The notes: generated from the letters alone by a model not told the origin. A DNA stretch of 33,501 nt from Accumulibacter sp031732815 (GCF_031732815.1 NZ_JAVMKF010000098.1:1-33501); one strand, 5' to 3'; positions 7,110-15,990 are shown, numbered from the stretch's first letter. Numbers and translations are program-made.

Positions 7110-8153
7110 CTAGGCGCCCGGCCGGGCACGTAGCGGGCGCCCGGCGCCGGCCGGCGGCAGGCCGAAATCGACCAGCAGCTTGCGTACGTCGGCCTCGCCC
7201 AGCTCGAAAATCTGCCCGCGCCTGAGGTTCGGGGGAAGCACGAAGGGTCCGTAGCGAACGCGAATCAGACGGCTGACGACGACACCGACCGCTTCGAACA
7301 TGCGGCGCACCTCGCGGTTTCGCCCTTCGCTCAGCGCCACGCGGTACCAGCGATTGGCCCCCTCGCCGCCCGCCTCCTGAAAGCTGGAAAAACGCGCCGG
7401 CCCGTCGTCGAGTTCGATGCCGTCGAGCAGGCGCTGGCGCGCCTCGGCCGACAATTCGCCGAGAATACGCACCGCGTACTCGCGCACCAGTTGGTAACGC
7501 GGGTGCATCAGGCGGTTGGCGAGTTCGCCGGAAGTGGTCAGCAGGAGCAGTCCGCTGGTGTTGAAGTCGAGCCGCCCGACGGCGACCCAGCGGCCGGAAG
7601 CCATGCGCGGCAGCGCGGTAAACACGTTCGGTCGATGTTCCGGGTCGTTGCGCGAAACGATCTCGCCTTCCGGCTTGTGGTAGAGGATGACGCGCGGCAG
7701 GCGGTCGGAAAAGCGCAAGCGAACGAGCTTGCCGTTGACTTTCACCCGGTCGTCGGCCGCCACCTGCTGGCCGACGTGCGCCGTTTCGCCGTTCACCACG
7801 ACACGACCGGCGGCGATCATTTCTTCCATCTGACGGCGCGAACCGATGCCGCTTTGCGCCAGCACCTTGTGCAGACGTTCCGGTTTGGCAGAGACTTCCG
7901 CGTGGCGCGGCCGGCGCGCCTGGCCCGGCTTCTCCTGGCGCTGGCCGCGCCCGGATTCGCTGCGTTCGCTGCGTTCGCTGCGTTCGCTGCGTTCGCTGCG
8001 TTCGCTGCGTTCGTTGCGCTCGTTGCGCTCGTTGCGCTCGTTGCGCTCGTTGCGTGCTGGCGCTGCCGGGCGTCGCGGCGGTGCCGGCGCTGCCGGGCGC
8101 GCTGGCGAACGCGCCGCGAGTGAGGTCTTGCGTGGCTTATTGGGGAGAGGCAT
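7110..8153 (-). CDS. rluB: 23S rRNA pseudouridine synthase, RsuA/RluB family
   Basis: RluB makes pseudouridine 2605 in 23S rRNA. From the ATG at 8153 (MPLPNKPRK) the protein has 347 residues. A disordered basic N-terminus carries eleven R-N-E / R-S-E tripeptides (about residues 34-66). An S4 RNA-binding domain follows at about 92-150 (RLHKVLAQSGIGSRRQMEEM). The catalytic domain has ILYHKPEGEIVSR and GRLDFNTSGLLLLTT, with the catalytic Asp at about 196, and ends with GRNREVRRMFEAVG. The start lies 17 bp inside the end of scpB, so the two are coupled. A long upstream extension of the frame reads through scpB and is rejected. Family is certain; RluB rather than RluE/RsuA is judged from the scpA-scpB context. 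Confidence 0.94.
   Translation of the reverse strand: MPLPNKPRKTSLAARSPARPAAPAPPRRPAAPARNERNERNERNERNERSERSERSERSERSERSESGRGQRQEKPGQARRPRHAEVSAKPERLHKVLAQSGIGSRRQMEEMIAAGRVVVNGETAHVGQQVAADDRVKVNGKLVRLRFSDRLPRVILYHKPEGEIVSRNDPEHRPNVFTALPRMASGRWVAVGRLDFNTSGLLLLTTSGELANRLMHPRYQLVREYAVRILGELSAEARQRLLDGIELDDGPARFSSFQEAGGEGANRWYRVALSEGRNREVRRMFEAVGVVVSRLIRVRYGPFVLPPNLRRGQIFELGEADVRKLLVDFGLPPAGAGRPLRARPGA
7956..8054. repeat. 9-bp tandem repeat (11 units) inside rluB
   Basis: There are eleven perfect or near-perfect 9-bp units: six TTCGCTGCG, one TTCGTTGCG, then four CTCGTTGCG. On the coding (minus) strand they encode five R-N-E followed by six R-S-E tripeptides in the disordered N-terminus of RluB. 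The two sharply segregated unit types point to expansion by slippage of two ancestral units. Any copy-number change stays in frame. Confidence 0.95.
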
Positions 8154-8730
8154 CGGCGGGGTCCAGGTTGGGGTCGAGCTGCGCCAGCGGCGGCAACTCG
8201 GACAGGTTGCGCAGGCCCAGGTCGTCGAGGAACTTCTTGGTCGTCGCCAGCAGCGCCGGCCGGCCGGGCGTGTCGCGGTGGCCGACGACATCAACCCAGC
8301 CGCGCTCCTCGAGGACGCGAATCACCTGCGTCGCGACACCGACGCCGCGGATGTCTTCGATGTCGCCGCGCGTCACCGGCTGCCGGTAGGCGATGATGGC
8401 CAGCGTTTCGAGCACGGCGCGCGAGTAGCGCGGCGGCTTTTCCGGTTTCAGCCGTTCGAGATACGGCATGTATTCACCGCGCGTCCGAAAGCGCCAGCCG
8501 CTCGCCACCTGCAGCAGTTCGAGCGGCCGCTCGCGCCATTCGCCGGCCAGTTCGTCGAGCAGGCCGCGCAGAACCTGCGTGTCGAGCGACTCGGCAAACG
8601 CGCGCCGCAGTTCGAGCAGCGACAACGGTTCGCGCGCGCTCAGGAGCAGCGCCTCGAGCACGCGCTTGGTCGCTTCCGGGCCGCCCGGCAGGGCTGGCGG
8701 CGGGCTGGCCTCAGGCGTCGCTTCGCTCAT
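8137..8730 (-). CDS. scpB: segregation and condensation protein ScpB
   Basis: ScpB is the winged-helix kite subunit of the SMC-ScpAB condensin. The 197-residue protein shows VLEALLLSAREPLSLLEL at the first wHTH, SGWRFRTRGEYMPYL, and the conserved second wHTH core LETLAIIAYRQPVTRGDIE and IRGVGVATQVIRVLEERG. It overlaps scpA by 20 bp at its start and rluB by 17 bp at its end, so the three genes are translated as a unit. A Pro/Ala-rich N-terminus and short C-terminal tail are non-conserved. Confidence 0.96.
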   Translation of the reverse strand: MSEATPEASPPPALPGGPEATKRVLEALLLSAREPLSLLELRRAFAESLDTQVLRGLLDELAGEWRERPLELLQVASGWRFRTRGEYMPYLERLKPEKPPRYSRAVLETLAIIAYRQPVTRGDIEDIRGVGVATQVIRVLEERGWVDVVGHRDTPGRPALLATTKKFLDDLGLRNLSELPPLAQLDPNLDPADASPQ

Positions 8731-9553
8731 CGCACAGACGCAGATAGAGCGGCGCGAAGGCTTCCGCCTGGGTCATTTCGAGCAGTTTTTCGCGCGCCAG
8801 TTCGAGCAGGGCGAGGAAATGGACGACGACCACCGGCGCCCCCTGGCCCGGATCGAAAAGCTGGCAAAACTCGACGAAGCCGCCAGCGACGCGCAACTGG
8901 CGCAGGATCGACGCCATATGCTGGCGCACCGAGAGTTCCTCGCGTTGCACCTGGTGGCGCGTGTGCAGCTTGGCCTGGCGCAGGATGGCCCGCCAGGCCG
9001 CCTGCAGATCGCTGGGATTGACTTCCGGCAAGCGGCGCAAGAGCGCCTTTTCGACCCACACTTCAACCCAGTCGAAGTCGCGCTCGGCCTGCGGCAATTC
9101 GTTCAGCTCGTACGCCGCGCGCTTCATCTGTTCGTACTCGATCAGCCGCCGAACGAGCTCGGCGCGCGGGTCTTCCGCCTCGTCGCCGGCCACCGCACGC
9201 GGTCGCGGCAGCAGCATGCGCGATTTGATCTCGATCAGGATGGCCGCCATCAGCAGGTAGTCGGCCGCCAGTTCGAGGTTCTGTGCGCGCATCGCCTCGA
9301 CATAGACCAGATACTGCTCGGTGAGCAGCGCCATCGGAATGTCGAGGACATTGACGTTGGCCTTGCGAATCAGATAAAGCAGCAGGTCGAGCGGCCCTTC
9401 GAAGGCTTCGAGCATGACCGCCATCGCGTCCGGCGGTACATACAGGTCGGCCGGCAACTCGGCCAGCGGCTCACCGTAGATGCGCGCCAGCGGCACCGGC
9501 GCAGCACTCGCGGCAGCGTCGGTCGGCGCCTCGATCGTCGCGTTTTCGCTCAT
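8711..9553 (-). CDS. scpA: segregation and condensation protein ScpA
   Basis: ScpA is the kleisin subunit that bridges SMC heads and binds ScpB. The 280-residue protein has the kleisin N-terminal motif FEGPLDLLLYLIRKANVNVLDIP, then YLVYVEAMRAQNLELAADYLLMAAILIEIKSRMLLP, a charged middle region, and the C-terminal winged helix (VVVHFLALLELAREKLLEM..EAFAPLYL). The first 25 residues are Ala-rich and probably disordered. It starts 34 bp after the trpS stop and overlaps scpB. No smc gene is in the window. Confidence 0.96.
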   Translation of the reverse strand: MSENATIEAPTDAAASAAPVPLARIYGEPLAELPADLYVPPDAMAVMLEAFEGPLDLLLYLIRKANVNVLDIPMALLTEQYLVYVEAMRAQNLELAADYLLMAAILIEIKSRMLLPRPRAVAGDEAEDPRAELVRRLIEYEQMKRAAYELNELPQAERDFDWVEVWVEKALLRRLPEVNPSDLQAAWRAILRQAKLHTRHQVQREELSVRQHMASILRQLRVAGGFVEFCQLFDPGQGAPVVVVHFLALLELAREKLLEMTQAEAFAPLYLRLCDERSDA

Positions 9554-9587
9554 CGCACCCGCCGCCCCTCTGGCCGCTCGCCCCGGC

Positions 9588-10790
9588 TCAGCCGAAGTTC
9601 AGACCGAGCGCCTGGCGCACATCGCGCATCGTTTCGCGCGCCAGATGTCTGGCCTTGCGATTGCCCTCGGCGACGATTTCGCGCACCAATTCTGGTTGCT
9701 CGATGTACTCCTGCGCGCGCTCACGCATCGGCGCCTGCTCGCGCAGGATGCCGTCGATCACCGGCTGCTTGCATTCCAGGCAGCCGATGCCGGCGCTCCG
9801 GCAGCCCTGCTCGACCCAGGCGCGGCAGGCCTCGTCGGAATAGACCTGATGCAGCGGCCAGACCGGGCAATTGCCCGGTTCGCCTGGGTCGTTGCGCCGA
9901 ATGCGCGCCGGATCGGTCGGCATGCGCCTGAGCTTGTGCGTCACCGACGCCGCGTCTTCGCGCAAGGTGATCGTATTGCCGTACGACTTCGACATCTTCT
10001 GGCCATCGACGCCGGGCATGCGCGCAGCGGCGGTGAGCAGCGCCGCCGGTTCGACCAGGATCATCTTGCCGGTCCCTTCGAGATGACCGCGCAGACGCTC
10101 GCGGTCGGCGAGCGAGAGCGCCGGCACCTCGTCGAGCAGGGCTTGCGCGCGCTCGATCGCCGACGGCTCGCCCTGCTCCTGGTAACGCGTGCGCAGTTCC
10201 TCGTAGCGCCGCGCGCGCCGTGCGCCGAGGCGAGTCAGCGCTTCCGCCACCTTTTCGGCAAAGCCCGCCTCGCGCCCGTAGAGGTGATTGAAGCGGCGCG
10301 CGATCTCGCGCGAGAACTCGATGTGCGGCACCTGATCCTCGCCCACCGGAACCTTGTCGGCGCGGTAGATCAGGATGTCTGCCGCCTGCAGCAGCGGATA
10401 GCCGAGAAAGCCGTAGGTCGACAGGTCCTTGTTTTCCAGCTTTTCCTGCTGATCCTTGTAGGTCGGCACGCGCTCGAGCCAGCCGAGCGGCGTCATCATC
10501 GAAAGGAGCAGATGCAGTTCGGCGTGCTCGGGCACCTGCGACTGGATGAACAGCGTCGCGCGGGCGGGATCGACGCCGGCCGCCAGCCAGTCGATGATCA
10601 TCTCCCAGGTGGCGCCGACGATCCCCTGCGGATCGTCGTACTGCGTGGTCAGCGCATGCCAGTCGGCAACGAAGAACAGGCAGGGATATTCGTTCTGCAA
10701 CCGGACCCAGTTCTTCAACACGCCGTGGTAATGGCCAAGGTGCAGGCTGCCGGTCGGCCGCATGCCGGAAAGGACTCGTTGCGCGTACAT
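9588..10790 (-). CDS. trpS: tryptophanyl-tRNA synthetase
   Basis: TrpS is the class I synthetase charging tRNA-Trp. The ATG at 10790 (MYAQRVLSGMRPTGSLHLG) has a GGAGAA Shine-Dalgarno site and removes a spurious N-terminal extension; the protein has 400 residues. The HIGH-type motif is HLGH at 17-20 and the KMSKS loop lies at about 265-269. Other TrpS segments are FVADWHALT, YPLLQAADILIYRAD and VGEDQVPHIE. It is about 65 residues longer than the E. coli enzyme because of a charged insertion at about 185-255 before KMSKS; I recall this longer form from other betaproteobacteria. It sits 19 bp after the M50 protease gene. Confidence 0.97.
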   Translation of the reverse strand: MYAQRVLSGMRPTGSLHLGHYHGVLKNWVRLQNEYPCLFFVADWHALTTQYDDPQGIVGATWEMIIDWLAAGVDPARATLFIQSQVPEHAELHLLLSMMTPLGWLERVPTYKDQQEKLENKDLSTYGFLGYPLLQAADILIYRADKVPVGEDQVPHIEFSREIARRFNHLYGREAGFAEKVAEALTRLGARRARRYEELRTRYQEQGEPSAIERAQALLDEVPALSLADRERLRGHLEGTGKMILVEPAALLTAAARMPGVDGQKMSKSYGNTITLREDAASVTHKLRRMPTDPARIRRNDPGEPGNCPVWPLHQVYSDEACRAWVEQGCRSAGIGCLECKQPVIDGILREQAPMRERAQEYIEQPELVREIVAEGNRKARHLARETMRDVRQALGLNFG

Positions 10791-10809
10791 GTTCTCCGCC
10801 TGAGCGCGT

Positions 10810-11466
10810 TCAGAAAGGCAACTGAAAGAGAAAACCGACCACCTCCAGGACACCCTCGATGACCGGTGTCAGCAGGTCGGAGAGGAGGCCGGTGAACAGC
10901 AGCACGAGCAGGATCGGGAAGCCGAAACGCTCGAGCCGGGCGAATCGCCAGGCGGCAGCACGCGGCAGCAGGCTGACCGCAATCCGGCCGCCGTCGAGCG
11001 GTGGCAGCGGAAACAGGTTGAGCACCATGAGGGCCGTATTGACGGCGACACCAACCTCGGCCATGCGCGTCATCGGCAGCGTAAAGAAGTTCTGCGGCAG
11101 CATCCAGGCCAGCTTGAGAAAAGCGGCCCAGAAGAAAAGCATGCCGAGGTTGGCGCCGGGTCCGGCGGCAGCCACCCACAGCATGTCGGCCTTCGGGTGA
11201 CGCAGGCGAGAGAAATCGACCGGAACCGGCTTCGCCCAGCCGAACAAAATGTTTCCGGTGGACAACAACAGGATGACCAGCGGCACGATGATCGTCCCGA
11301 CCAGGTCGATATGCTTGAGCGGATTAGCCGTGATACGGCCCTGCTGCCAGGCGGTCGGATCGCCAAAATGGCGCGCCGCGTAACCGTGCGCCGCCTCGTG
11401 CAGCGTGATCGCCAGCACGACCGGCAGCGCCGCGATCGAAATCTGTTGAATCAGCGAATTGAGCAT
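10810..11466 (-). CDS. M50-family site-2-type membrane metalloprotease
   Basis: This is a 218-residue integral membrane protein of the peptidase M50 group. The zinc motif HEAAHG lies in the first membrane segment (about residues 23-27, TLHEAAHGYAARHFGD). The second ligand motif NLFPLPPLDGGRI lies near residue 150. Several hydrophobic segments surround them (IIVPLVILLLSTGNILFGW, ANLGMLFFWAAFLKLAW and the C-terminal LLVLLFTGLLSDLL). The small rhomboid-like size without PDZ domain differs from RseP. Genes of this type next to trpS and scpAB are common in proteobacteria, but the substrate is unknown. It is part of the minus-strand run between yciO and trpS. Confidence 0.93.
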   Translation of the reverse strand: MLNSLIQQISIAALPVVLAITLHEAAHGYAARHFGDPTAWQQGRITANPLKHIDLVGTIIVPLVILLLSTGNILFGWAKPVPVDFSRLRHPKADMLWVAAAGPGANLGMLFFWAAFLKLAWMLPQNFFTLPMTRMAEVGVAVNTALMVLNLFPLPPLDGGRIAVSLLPRAAAWRFARLERFGFPILLVLLFTGLLSDLLTPVIEGVLEVVGFLFQLPF

Positions 11467-11483
11467 GCGGCTTTGTCTCTTCC

Positions 11484-12110
11484 TCAGGCCAGCCCGAAAG
11501 GCACCAGCGAGCCCCGTCCGGCGCGCACGAGCACCGGCAGGGGTCCGCTCAGATCGATCACGCTGGTCGGTTCGACGCCGCCCGTTCCGGCATCGAGAAT
11601 CAGCTCGATCTGGCCGTTCAGACGCTCCTGGATTTCCCAGCCCTCGGTCAGCGGTGCGTCGTCGCCAGCGACGATCAAGGTCGAGGTGAGCAGCGGCTCG
11701 CCAAGTTCGGCGAGCAGCGCCTGGGTTACCGCGTGCGCCGGAATGCGCAGGCCGATCGTCTTGCGCTTCGGATGCAGCACTCGCCGCGGCAGCTCGCGTG
11801 TGCCTTCGAGGATGAACGTGTAGCTGCCCGGCGTCGTCGCCTTGAGCAGCCGATAACGCGCGTTATCGACGCGGGCAAACTGGCCGATCTGCGACAGGTC
11901 GCGACACATCAGCGTCAGATGGTGTCGGTCGTCGACGCCGCGCAAGGCACGCACGCGCTCCACCGCCGCCTTGTCGCCCAACTGGCAGCCAATCGCGTAA
12001 CTCGAATCCGTCGGGAGGACGATCAGGCCGCCCTGCCGGATGACCTCGCACGCGCGCTGCAGCAGCCTGGCCTGCGGATTGTCGGGATGAATCGAAAGAT
12101 GGTGTGCCAT
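11484..12110 (-). CDS. yciO: YciO-type Sua5/YrdC-domain protein
   Basis: The start ATG at 12110 gives MAHHLSIHPDNPQARLLQRA, which aligns with E. coli YciO (IHPDNPQQRL) and gives 208 residues, the usual length. The YrdC fold is shown by GGLIVLPTDSSYAIGCQ, LTLMCRDLSQI, PGSYTFILEGT, KRKTIGLRIPAH and PTSVIDLSGPLPVLVRAG. The Sua5/TsaC family makes threonylcarbamoyl-AMP for tRNA t6A; YciO paralogues have the fold but their main role is less clear. The gene lies 14 bp after the PHP gene and 17 bp before the M50 gene. Longer upstream frames overlap the PHP gene and are rejected. Confidence 0.93.
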   Translation of the reverse strand: MAHHLSIHPDNPQARLLQRACEVIRQGGLIVLPTDSSYAIGCQLGDKAAVERVRALRGVDDRHHLTLMCRDLSQIGQFARVDNARYRLLKATTPGSYTFILEGTRELPRRVLHPKRKTIGLRIPAHAVTQALLAELGEPLLTSTLIVAGDDAPLTEGWEIQERLNGQIELILDAGTGGVEPTSVIDLSGPLPVLVRAGRGSLVPFGLA

Positions 12111-12124
12111 TCCCGGTGCCGGTC

Positions 12125-12955
12125 TCAGAAGGCCTGCCAGACGGGTTCCAGCCCGTCCGGCAGCGATGGCAGGCGACCAAGATCGATGTAGCTTTCGTTC
12201 GGCCCGTGGAAATCGGACCCGCGCGAGGCGAGAAAGCCGAACTCTCGCGCCAAGCGGGAATAGACCTCGATGTGCTCGGGCGTGTGGCTGCCCGACATCA
12301 CCTCGATCGCTGCCCCGCCCCGATCCTTGAACTCGCCGAGGAAGCGTCGCATGTCGGCGCGCGACAGGCGGTAACGCCCGGGATGGGCAACCGCGGCAAC
12401 CCCGCCGGCACCATGAATCCAGTCCAACGAATCGGCCAGCGTCGCCCAGCGGTGTTCGACGTAGCCCGGACGCCCGGGAATCAGATACGCTTCGAAGACG
12501 CCGCGCATGTCCTTGCACACGCCGGTTTCGATCAGATGGCGTGCGAAGTGCGAGCGGCTGATCAGGCTGGGATTCGCCGCCAGCGCCATCGCGCCGTCGA
12601 AAGTGCCGTACAGGCCGACGCGTTCAAGATCCGCCGCCATCCTTTGTGCGCGCTCGATGCGCCCGGAGCGGATCGCCGCCAGGCCGCTCTCCAACCTGGC
12701 GTCAGCGGCATCGAAGTTCAAGCCGAGAATGTGAATCTGCAACCCGCCCCACTCGATCGACACTTCGACTCCGTTGACGAAAGCCATCCCGGCCTCCTCG
12801 GCCACCGCGCGCGCGGAGGGCAGGCCGTCCAGGCTGTCGTGGTCGGTCAGCGCGAGCAAGTCGACGCCGTTCGCCGCCGCCCGCCGCGCGACCGACTCCG
12901 CCGGCAGCAAGCCGTCGGAGCAGATCGAATGACAATGCAGGTCGCAGTTGAGCAC
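12125..12955 (-). CDS. PHP-domain phosphoesterase (YciV / RNase AM-like)
   Basis: The PHP metal site is visible: DLHCHSICSDG (His 7 and 9 from the chosen start), LLALTDHDSLDG, VNGVEVSIEW, AAVAHPGRY and GSDFHG. The arrangement, including PSLISRSHFARHL and GRPGYVEHRWATL in the middle, is that of YciV-type proteins. These were characterised as 3',5'-nucleoside bisphosphate phosphatases and as the exonuclease RNase AM acting on rRNA 5' ends. The GTG at 12955 puts DLHCHS at the N-terminus as in relatives (276 residues). A GTG at 13036 would add 27 residues and cannot be ruled out, since neither has a good Shine-Dalgarno site. It precedes yciO by 14 bp, the same pairing as yciV-yciO near trp genes in enterics. 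Confidence 0.88.
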   Translation of the reverse strand: MLNCDLHCHSICSDGLLPAESVARRAAANGVDLLALTDHDSLDGLPSARAVAEEAGMAFVNGVEVSIEWGGLQIHILGLNFDAADARLESGLAAIRSGRIERAQRMAADLERVGLYGTFDGAMALAANPSLISRSHFARHLIETGVCKDMRGVFEAYLIPGRPGYVEHRWATLADSLDWIHGAGGVAAVAHPGRYRLSRADMRRFLGEFKDRGGAAIEVMSGSHTPEHIEVYSRLAREFGFLASRGSDFHGPNESYIDLGRLPSLPDGLEPVWQAF

Positions 12956-13057
12956 GGGCGGGAAGAAAACGGGGGAGACTTCGCACAAGGTCGACTTCGC
13001 GCGAGCCGGGAAGCCGAAAACCTGAGATATTAGCACACGCGCACCAGCGGCCGGCGC

Positions 13058-14137
13058 TCAGTCGAACTCATGCAGACGCAAATCCTCGCGCGCCGGCGTG
13101 CCGCGCTCGACCCGCAGACGCAGGACATCGATCGTTCGCCCATCCTGCGTCGCGACCGTGAAACGCCAGTCGCCGGGCAGCGGATTGAGCACCCAGGAAT
13201 AGCCGCGGAAACCGCGGTCGCGTCCGCCAGTCGTCTGGAAAGGCCGGCGCGAAACCAGCCGCCAGCCTTCCTCCTGGCGCATCTCCCAGCGATGCTCGAG
13301 CCCTGCGGTCACCCCGAGCGGCGCGAAGACCGCGGAAACCCCGTACAGCCGACCGCCTTCCGGCACTCGCACGCTCGCCGCCTGCCCGCGCCACCATTGC
13401 CACCAGGCAGCCGGCTCGACCTGCAGCGTGTAGCGCCCCGCCTCCTGGGTGAACTCCAGGCCGACCGCCAGTTGCCGTTTGACCAGCGGGACCGGCGCAA
13501 CCATGTCGAAATGGAAGGCGAGCATCAGCGCCGCAGCAACTGCCCAGGCAGGTCCGCTGCGCCCGGGCCGGCCCGGCGCCAACCGGCGAAGCCCTTGCGT
13601 GAGAACGACGCCAGCCGCAGTCGAAGCGTAGAACCACAGCGGATCGAGGCTGCCCAGCGCATGCGGCAGCGCGAAATTGAACAGAAGAATTGCGTTCAGC
13701 GCAAACAGCGCCCAGGTGAGCGTAAACCGCCGCCCGTAGCGATCACCGACAAACTCGTTGCCGACCAGCAAGGCGGCGAGAAAAGCGGCCATCAGCCAGG
13801 TGCCGAGATGGCCGGAACTCTTCAGATAAAGAATGAACAGCGCCGAGAAGATGCCGCCGAAGAAGAACTGCAGCAACAGATAGGGAGCCTGCCAGGCGAG
13901 TGCGGCCAGGCGCTCGCGCAGCGACCTTCCGTCGGCCGGCGCCGGCACTTCGCGCGCCGCGCGCCGCGCCAGCCAGAGCGTCAGCAGCGCCGCGCCGACA
14001 AGGAAAGCCCCCAGACGCCAAAAGTCGATGACCCGGATGCGCTGGCCGATGGTCAGCGCATCCCAGACGAAGCCGCCGAGAAAGGCAGCCGGCGGATACA
14101 GCCGGCGCAGGGCAAGCGGGATGCGCTCGCTGCTCAC
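13058..14137 (-). CDS. DUF2914 multi-pass membrane protein
   Basis: From a GTG at 14137 (VSSERIPLALRRLYPPAAF) the protein has about 359 residues. It carries six or more hydrophobic segments over the first 200 residues (including FLVGAALLTLWLA, YLLLQFFFGGIFSALFILYL, WLMAAFLAALLVG and LNAILLFNFALP). A soluble C-terminal domain follows with EHRWEMRQEEGWRLVSRRPF, GGRDRGFRGYSW and GDWRFTVATQDGRTIDVLRL, which is the DUF2914 pattern. Its function is unknown. The start is uncertain: upstream frame continues to 14263 through a repeat-rich region that does not look like protein. It lies 100 bp upstream of the PHP gene on the same strand. Confidence 0.78.
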   Translation of the reverse strand: MSSERIPLALRRLYPPAAFLGGFVWDALTIGQRIRVIDFWRLGAFLVGAALLTLWLARRAAREVPAPADGRSLRERLAALAWQAPYLLLQFFFGGIFSALFILYLKSSGHLGTWLMAAFLAALLVGNEFVGDRYGRRFTLTWALFALNAILLFNFALPHALGSLDPLWFYASTAAGVVLTQGLRRLAPGRPGRSGPAWAVAAALMLAFHFDMVAPVPLVKRQLAVGLEFTQEAGRYTLQVEPAAWWQWWRGQAASVRVPEGGRLYGVSAVFAPLGVTAGLEHRWEMRQEEGWRLVSRRPFQTTGGRDRGFRGYSWVLNPLPGDWRFTVATQDGRTIDVLRLRVERGTPAREDLRLHEFD

Positions 14138-14513
14138 CGCGTCGCCAGCGCCAGTAGCGTGCACGCCTGATGGACGCCGCCTTGTTTGCGCACGTCGGTC
14201 GCCACCTCGTTCCCCGCTCCCGTCCACACTCCCGCCCGCACTCCCGTTCGCACTCGCCCGCACCTCGCTTTGCCGCGGGGAAACGTTCTGCCACTGGCTG
14301 GCATCGACCCGCGCCGGGCGGCAGAGGTCGATTCTACGTCAGCACGGAGGAGTGTACGGCCGATTCACTTTCCGGCCAGCTCGGCACGCTTGACCGGCTC
14401 CGGGAAAGCGGAAATACTCCGCGCTCCGCTCCACTCCCCTTGCGGCTCGCCCGCCGCGCCGTCGCCTGCCCGCCCTGCCCCCTCCCAACTCCAGCCAACT
14501 GCCGCCGCTCGCC
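14138..14513. other. intergenic region between divergent genes, with short tandem repeats
   Basis: This 376-bp stretch separates the DUF2914 gene and the YdjM-like gene, which diverge, so it should hold both promoters. I see no good sigma70 match. Around 14217-14262 there are about four imperfect 12-bp units of the type ACTCCCGCCCGC. They encode only a low-complexity C-R-E pattern in the upstream extension of the DUF2914 frame. The rest is GC-rich with no recognisable gene or RNA. Confidence 0.5.
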
Positions 14514-15536
14514 ATGGACCCACTGACCCACGCCCTGCTCGGCGCCTCCGTCGCCCACGCCGCCTGCGGCCAGCGTCTCGGTCGCCGCGCCTGGATGATC
14601 GGTGCGCTTGCCGGAATCTTGCCCGACGTCGATTTCTTCATCGCCAGCAGCACCGATCCGCTACTCAACATCCAGTACCACCGACAGTTCACGCACGCCT
14701 TCGCCTTCATTCCGCTGGGTGGGATCGTTGCCGCAGCGCCCTGGCTGCTCGAATCGGCAGCGCGCAGCCAATGGCGGCCGATACTCGGCGCAGCGACGCT
14801 CGCCTACGCCACACACGGCGTGCTCGACGCGTGCACGAACTACGGTACGCAGTTGCTCTGGCCCTTCTCCGACGTGCGCGTCGCCTGGCACTGGCTGACG
14901 ACGATCGGACCACCGTTCACCTTGATCCTCCTGCTCGGCCTGCTCGTCGCTTTGCGCCGTGGGCGGAGGCGCTGGCCGACCTTGCTCGCGCTCGCCGCCG
15001 CGCTGCTCTACGTCGGCAGCGCCGCCTGGCAGCAGGAACGCGCGCTCAGCGCGCAGGCGCAGATTGCTGCCCAGCGCGGGCACACCGTCGAGCGCGCCCG
15101 GATGTTCCCGACGGTCGGCAACGTCTTCCTCTGGCGCTCGGTCTACGAATCGAATGGCGTCCTGCACACCGACCGTATCCGCGCCGGCAGCGCGCTGACG
15201 TGGAAAGCCGGCAGCAGCGTTGCCCTGGCGCACGAAGCGGCGCTAGCGCCCGAACTGCGTGCCAACGAACGCATCGTGCGCGACTATCGCCGCTTCGCCC
15301 ATTTTTCCGGCGGATGGGTCGCGCGTGCGGTTGCCGACCCCGAGGTCATCGGCGATGCCCGCTACTCGCTGTCGACCGAGCGCTTCGAACCCATCTGGGG
15401 AATCCGCTTCCACCCCGGGCGCCCGGTGCCCACCGAATGGGTCGATTTCACGGCCAAGAATCGCATCCCGCTTGCCGATCTGTGGCGCGAGCTGAGCGGT
15501 CGCGACCCCGAGTATCGGCACCTGCCCAAGGGCTGA
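14514..15536 (+). CDS. YdjM/DUF457-family membrane-bound metal-dependent hydrolase
   Basis: The N-terminus MDPLTHALLGASVAHA, followed by GALAGILPDVDFF, HRQFTHAFAFIPLGG and AYATHGVLDACTNYGTQL, is the conserved His/Asp pattern of the YdjM family (inner-membrane predicted metal-dependent hydrolases). Membrane segments include FIPLGGIVAAAPWLL, LILLLGLLVAL and WPTLLALAAALLYVGSAAW. A soluble C-terminal part of about 150 residues follows (FLWRSVYESNGVLH.., WVDFTAKNRIPLADLWREL), as in the longer subgroup of about 340 residues. The substrate is unknown. The stop lies 38 bp before the accessory island begins. Confidence 0.86.
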   Translation: MDPLTHALLGASVAHAACGQRLGRRAWMIGALAGILPDVDFFIASSTDPLLNIQYHRQFTHAFAFIPLGGIVAAAPWLLESAARSQWRPILGAATLAYATHGVLDACTNYGTQLLWPFSDVRVAWHWLTTIGPPFTLILLLGLLVALRRGRRRWPTLLALAAALLYVGSAAWQQERALSAQAQIAAQRGHTVERARMFPTVGNVFLWRSVYESNGVLHTDRIRAGSALTWKAGSSVALAHEAALAPELRANERIVRDYRRFAHFSGGWVARAVADPEVIGDARYSLSTERFEPIWGIRFHPGRPVPTEWVDFTAKNRIPLADLWRELSGRDPEYRHLPKG

Positions 15537-15573
15537 GCACCGTCAGCGAAACCGCGAGCCAGAAGAGAAGAGG

Positions 15574-15990
15574 TGGCCCCGGAAATTCAGACAGCAGCGT
15601 TAAGGGTACTCTTCCCCATCCGACGGCTGCGGAAGCAGCCAAAACAGGAGCGACAGCATGATGAGCAGAAGGACGAGGCGGAACCAGACGCCCGGATTCG
15701 AGGCGCTGAGCACGCTAGCGGCGCTGACGAGCGACAAGAGCCTGGCGGAGCTGGCATAGCGGTACAACATCCAGCCGAACCGGATGATGGACTGGAAGCG
15801 GCAACTGACGGAGCTTGCGGCTCAGGCCTTTTGGCGAGGCGAGCCCTCCGGCGAGCGCTGTTCCGGACCCGACGAAGCTCGACACCCGAACCGGAGAGCC
15901 GACCCTCCGGCGCCTCTCGCAAACACCACACTAGACACATGTCTTTGTGTGGCTGGAAGCGACAGCGGGGGACGCGAACAGCCACTTCTG
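15574..15990 (+). pseudogene. IS3-family transposase orfA remnant (left copy)
   Basis: Starting at the ATG at 15661, the frame reads MSRRTRRNQTPGFEALSTLA, then ALTSDKSLAELA, an in-frame TAG at about 15757-15759, then RYNIQPNRMMDWKRQLTEL. This is the N-terminal helix-turn-helix of IS3-type OrfA proteins (compare the right copy, QQYDVRPNQITDWKRQLTER). The rest of orfA and all of orfB are missing. It is followed by GC-rich sequence without a recognisable gene up to the next transposase. The element's terminal repeat begins at 15574. Confidence 0.8.

Noticed and set aside
7956..8054. Possible CRISPR-like array
   Set aside because: Units are 9 bp, contiguous, without spacers, and lie in frame inside rluB.
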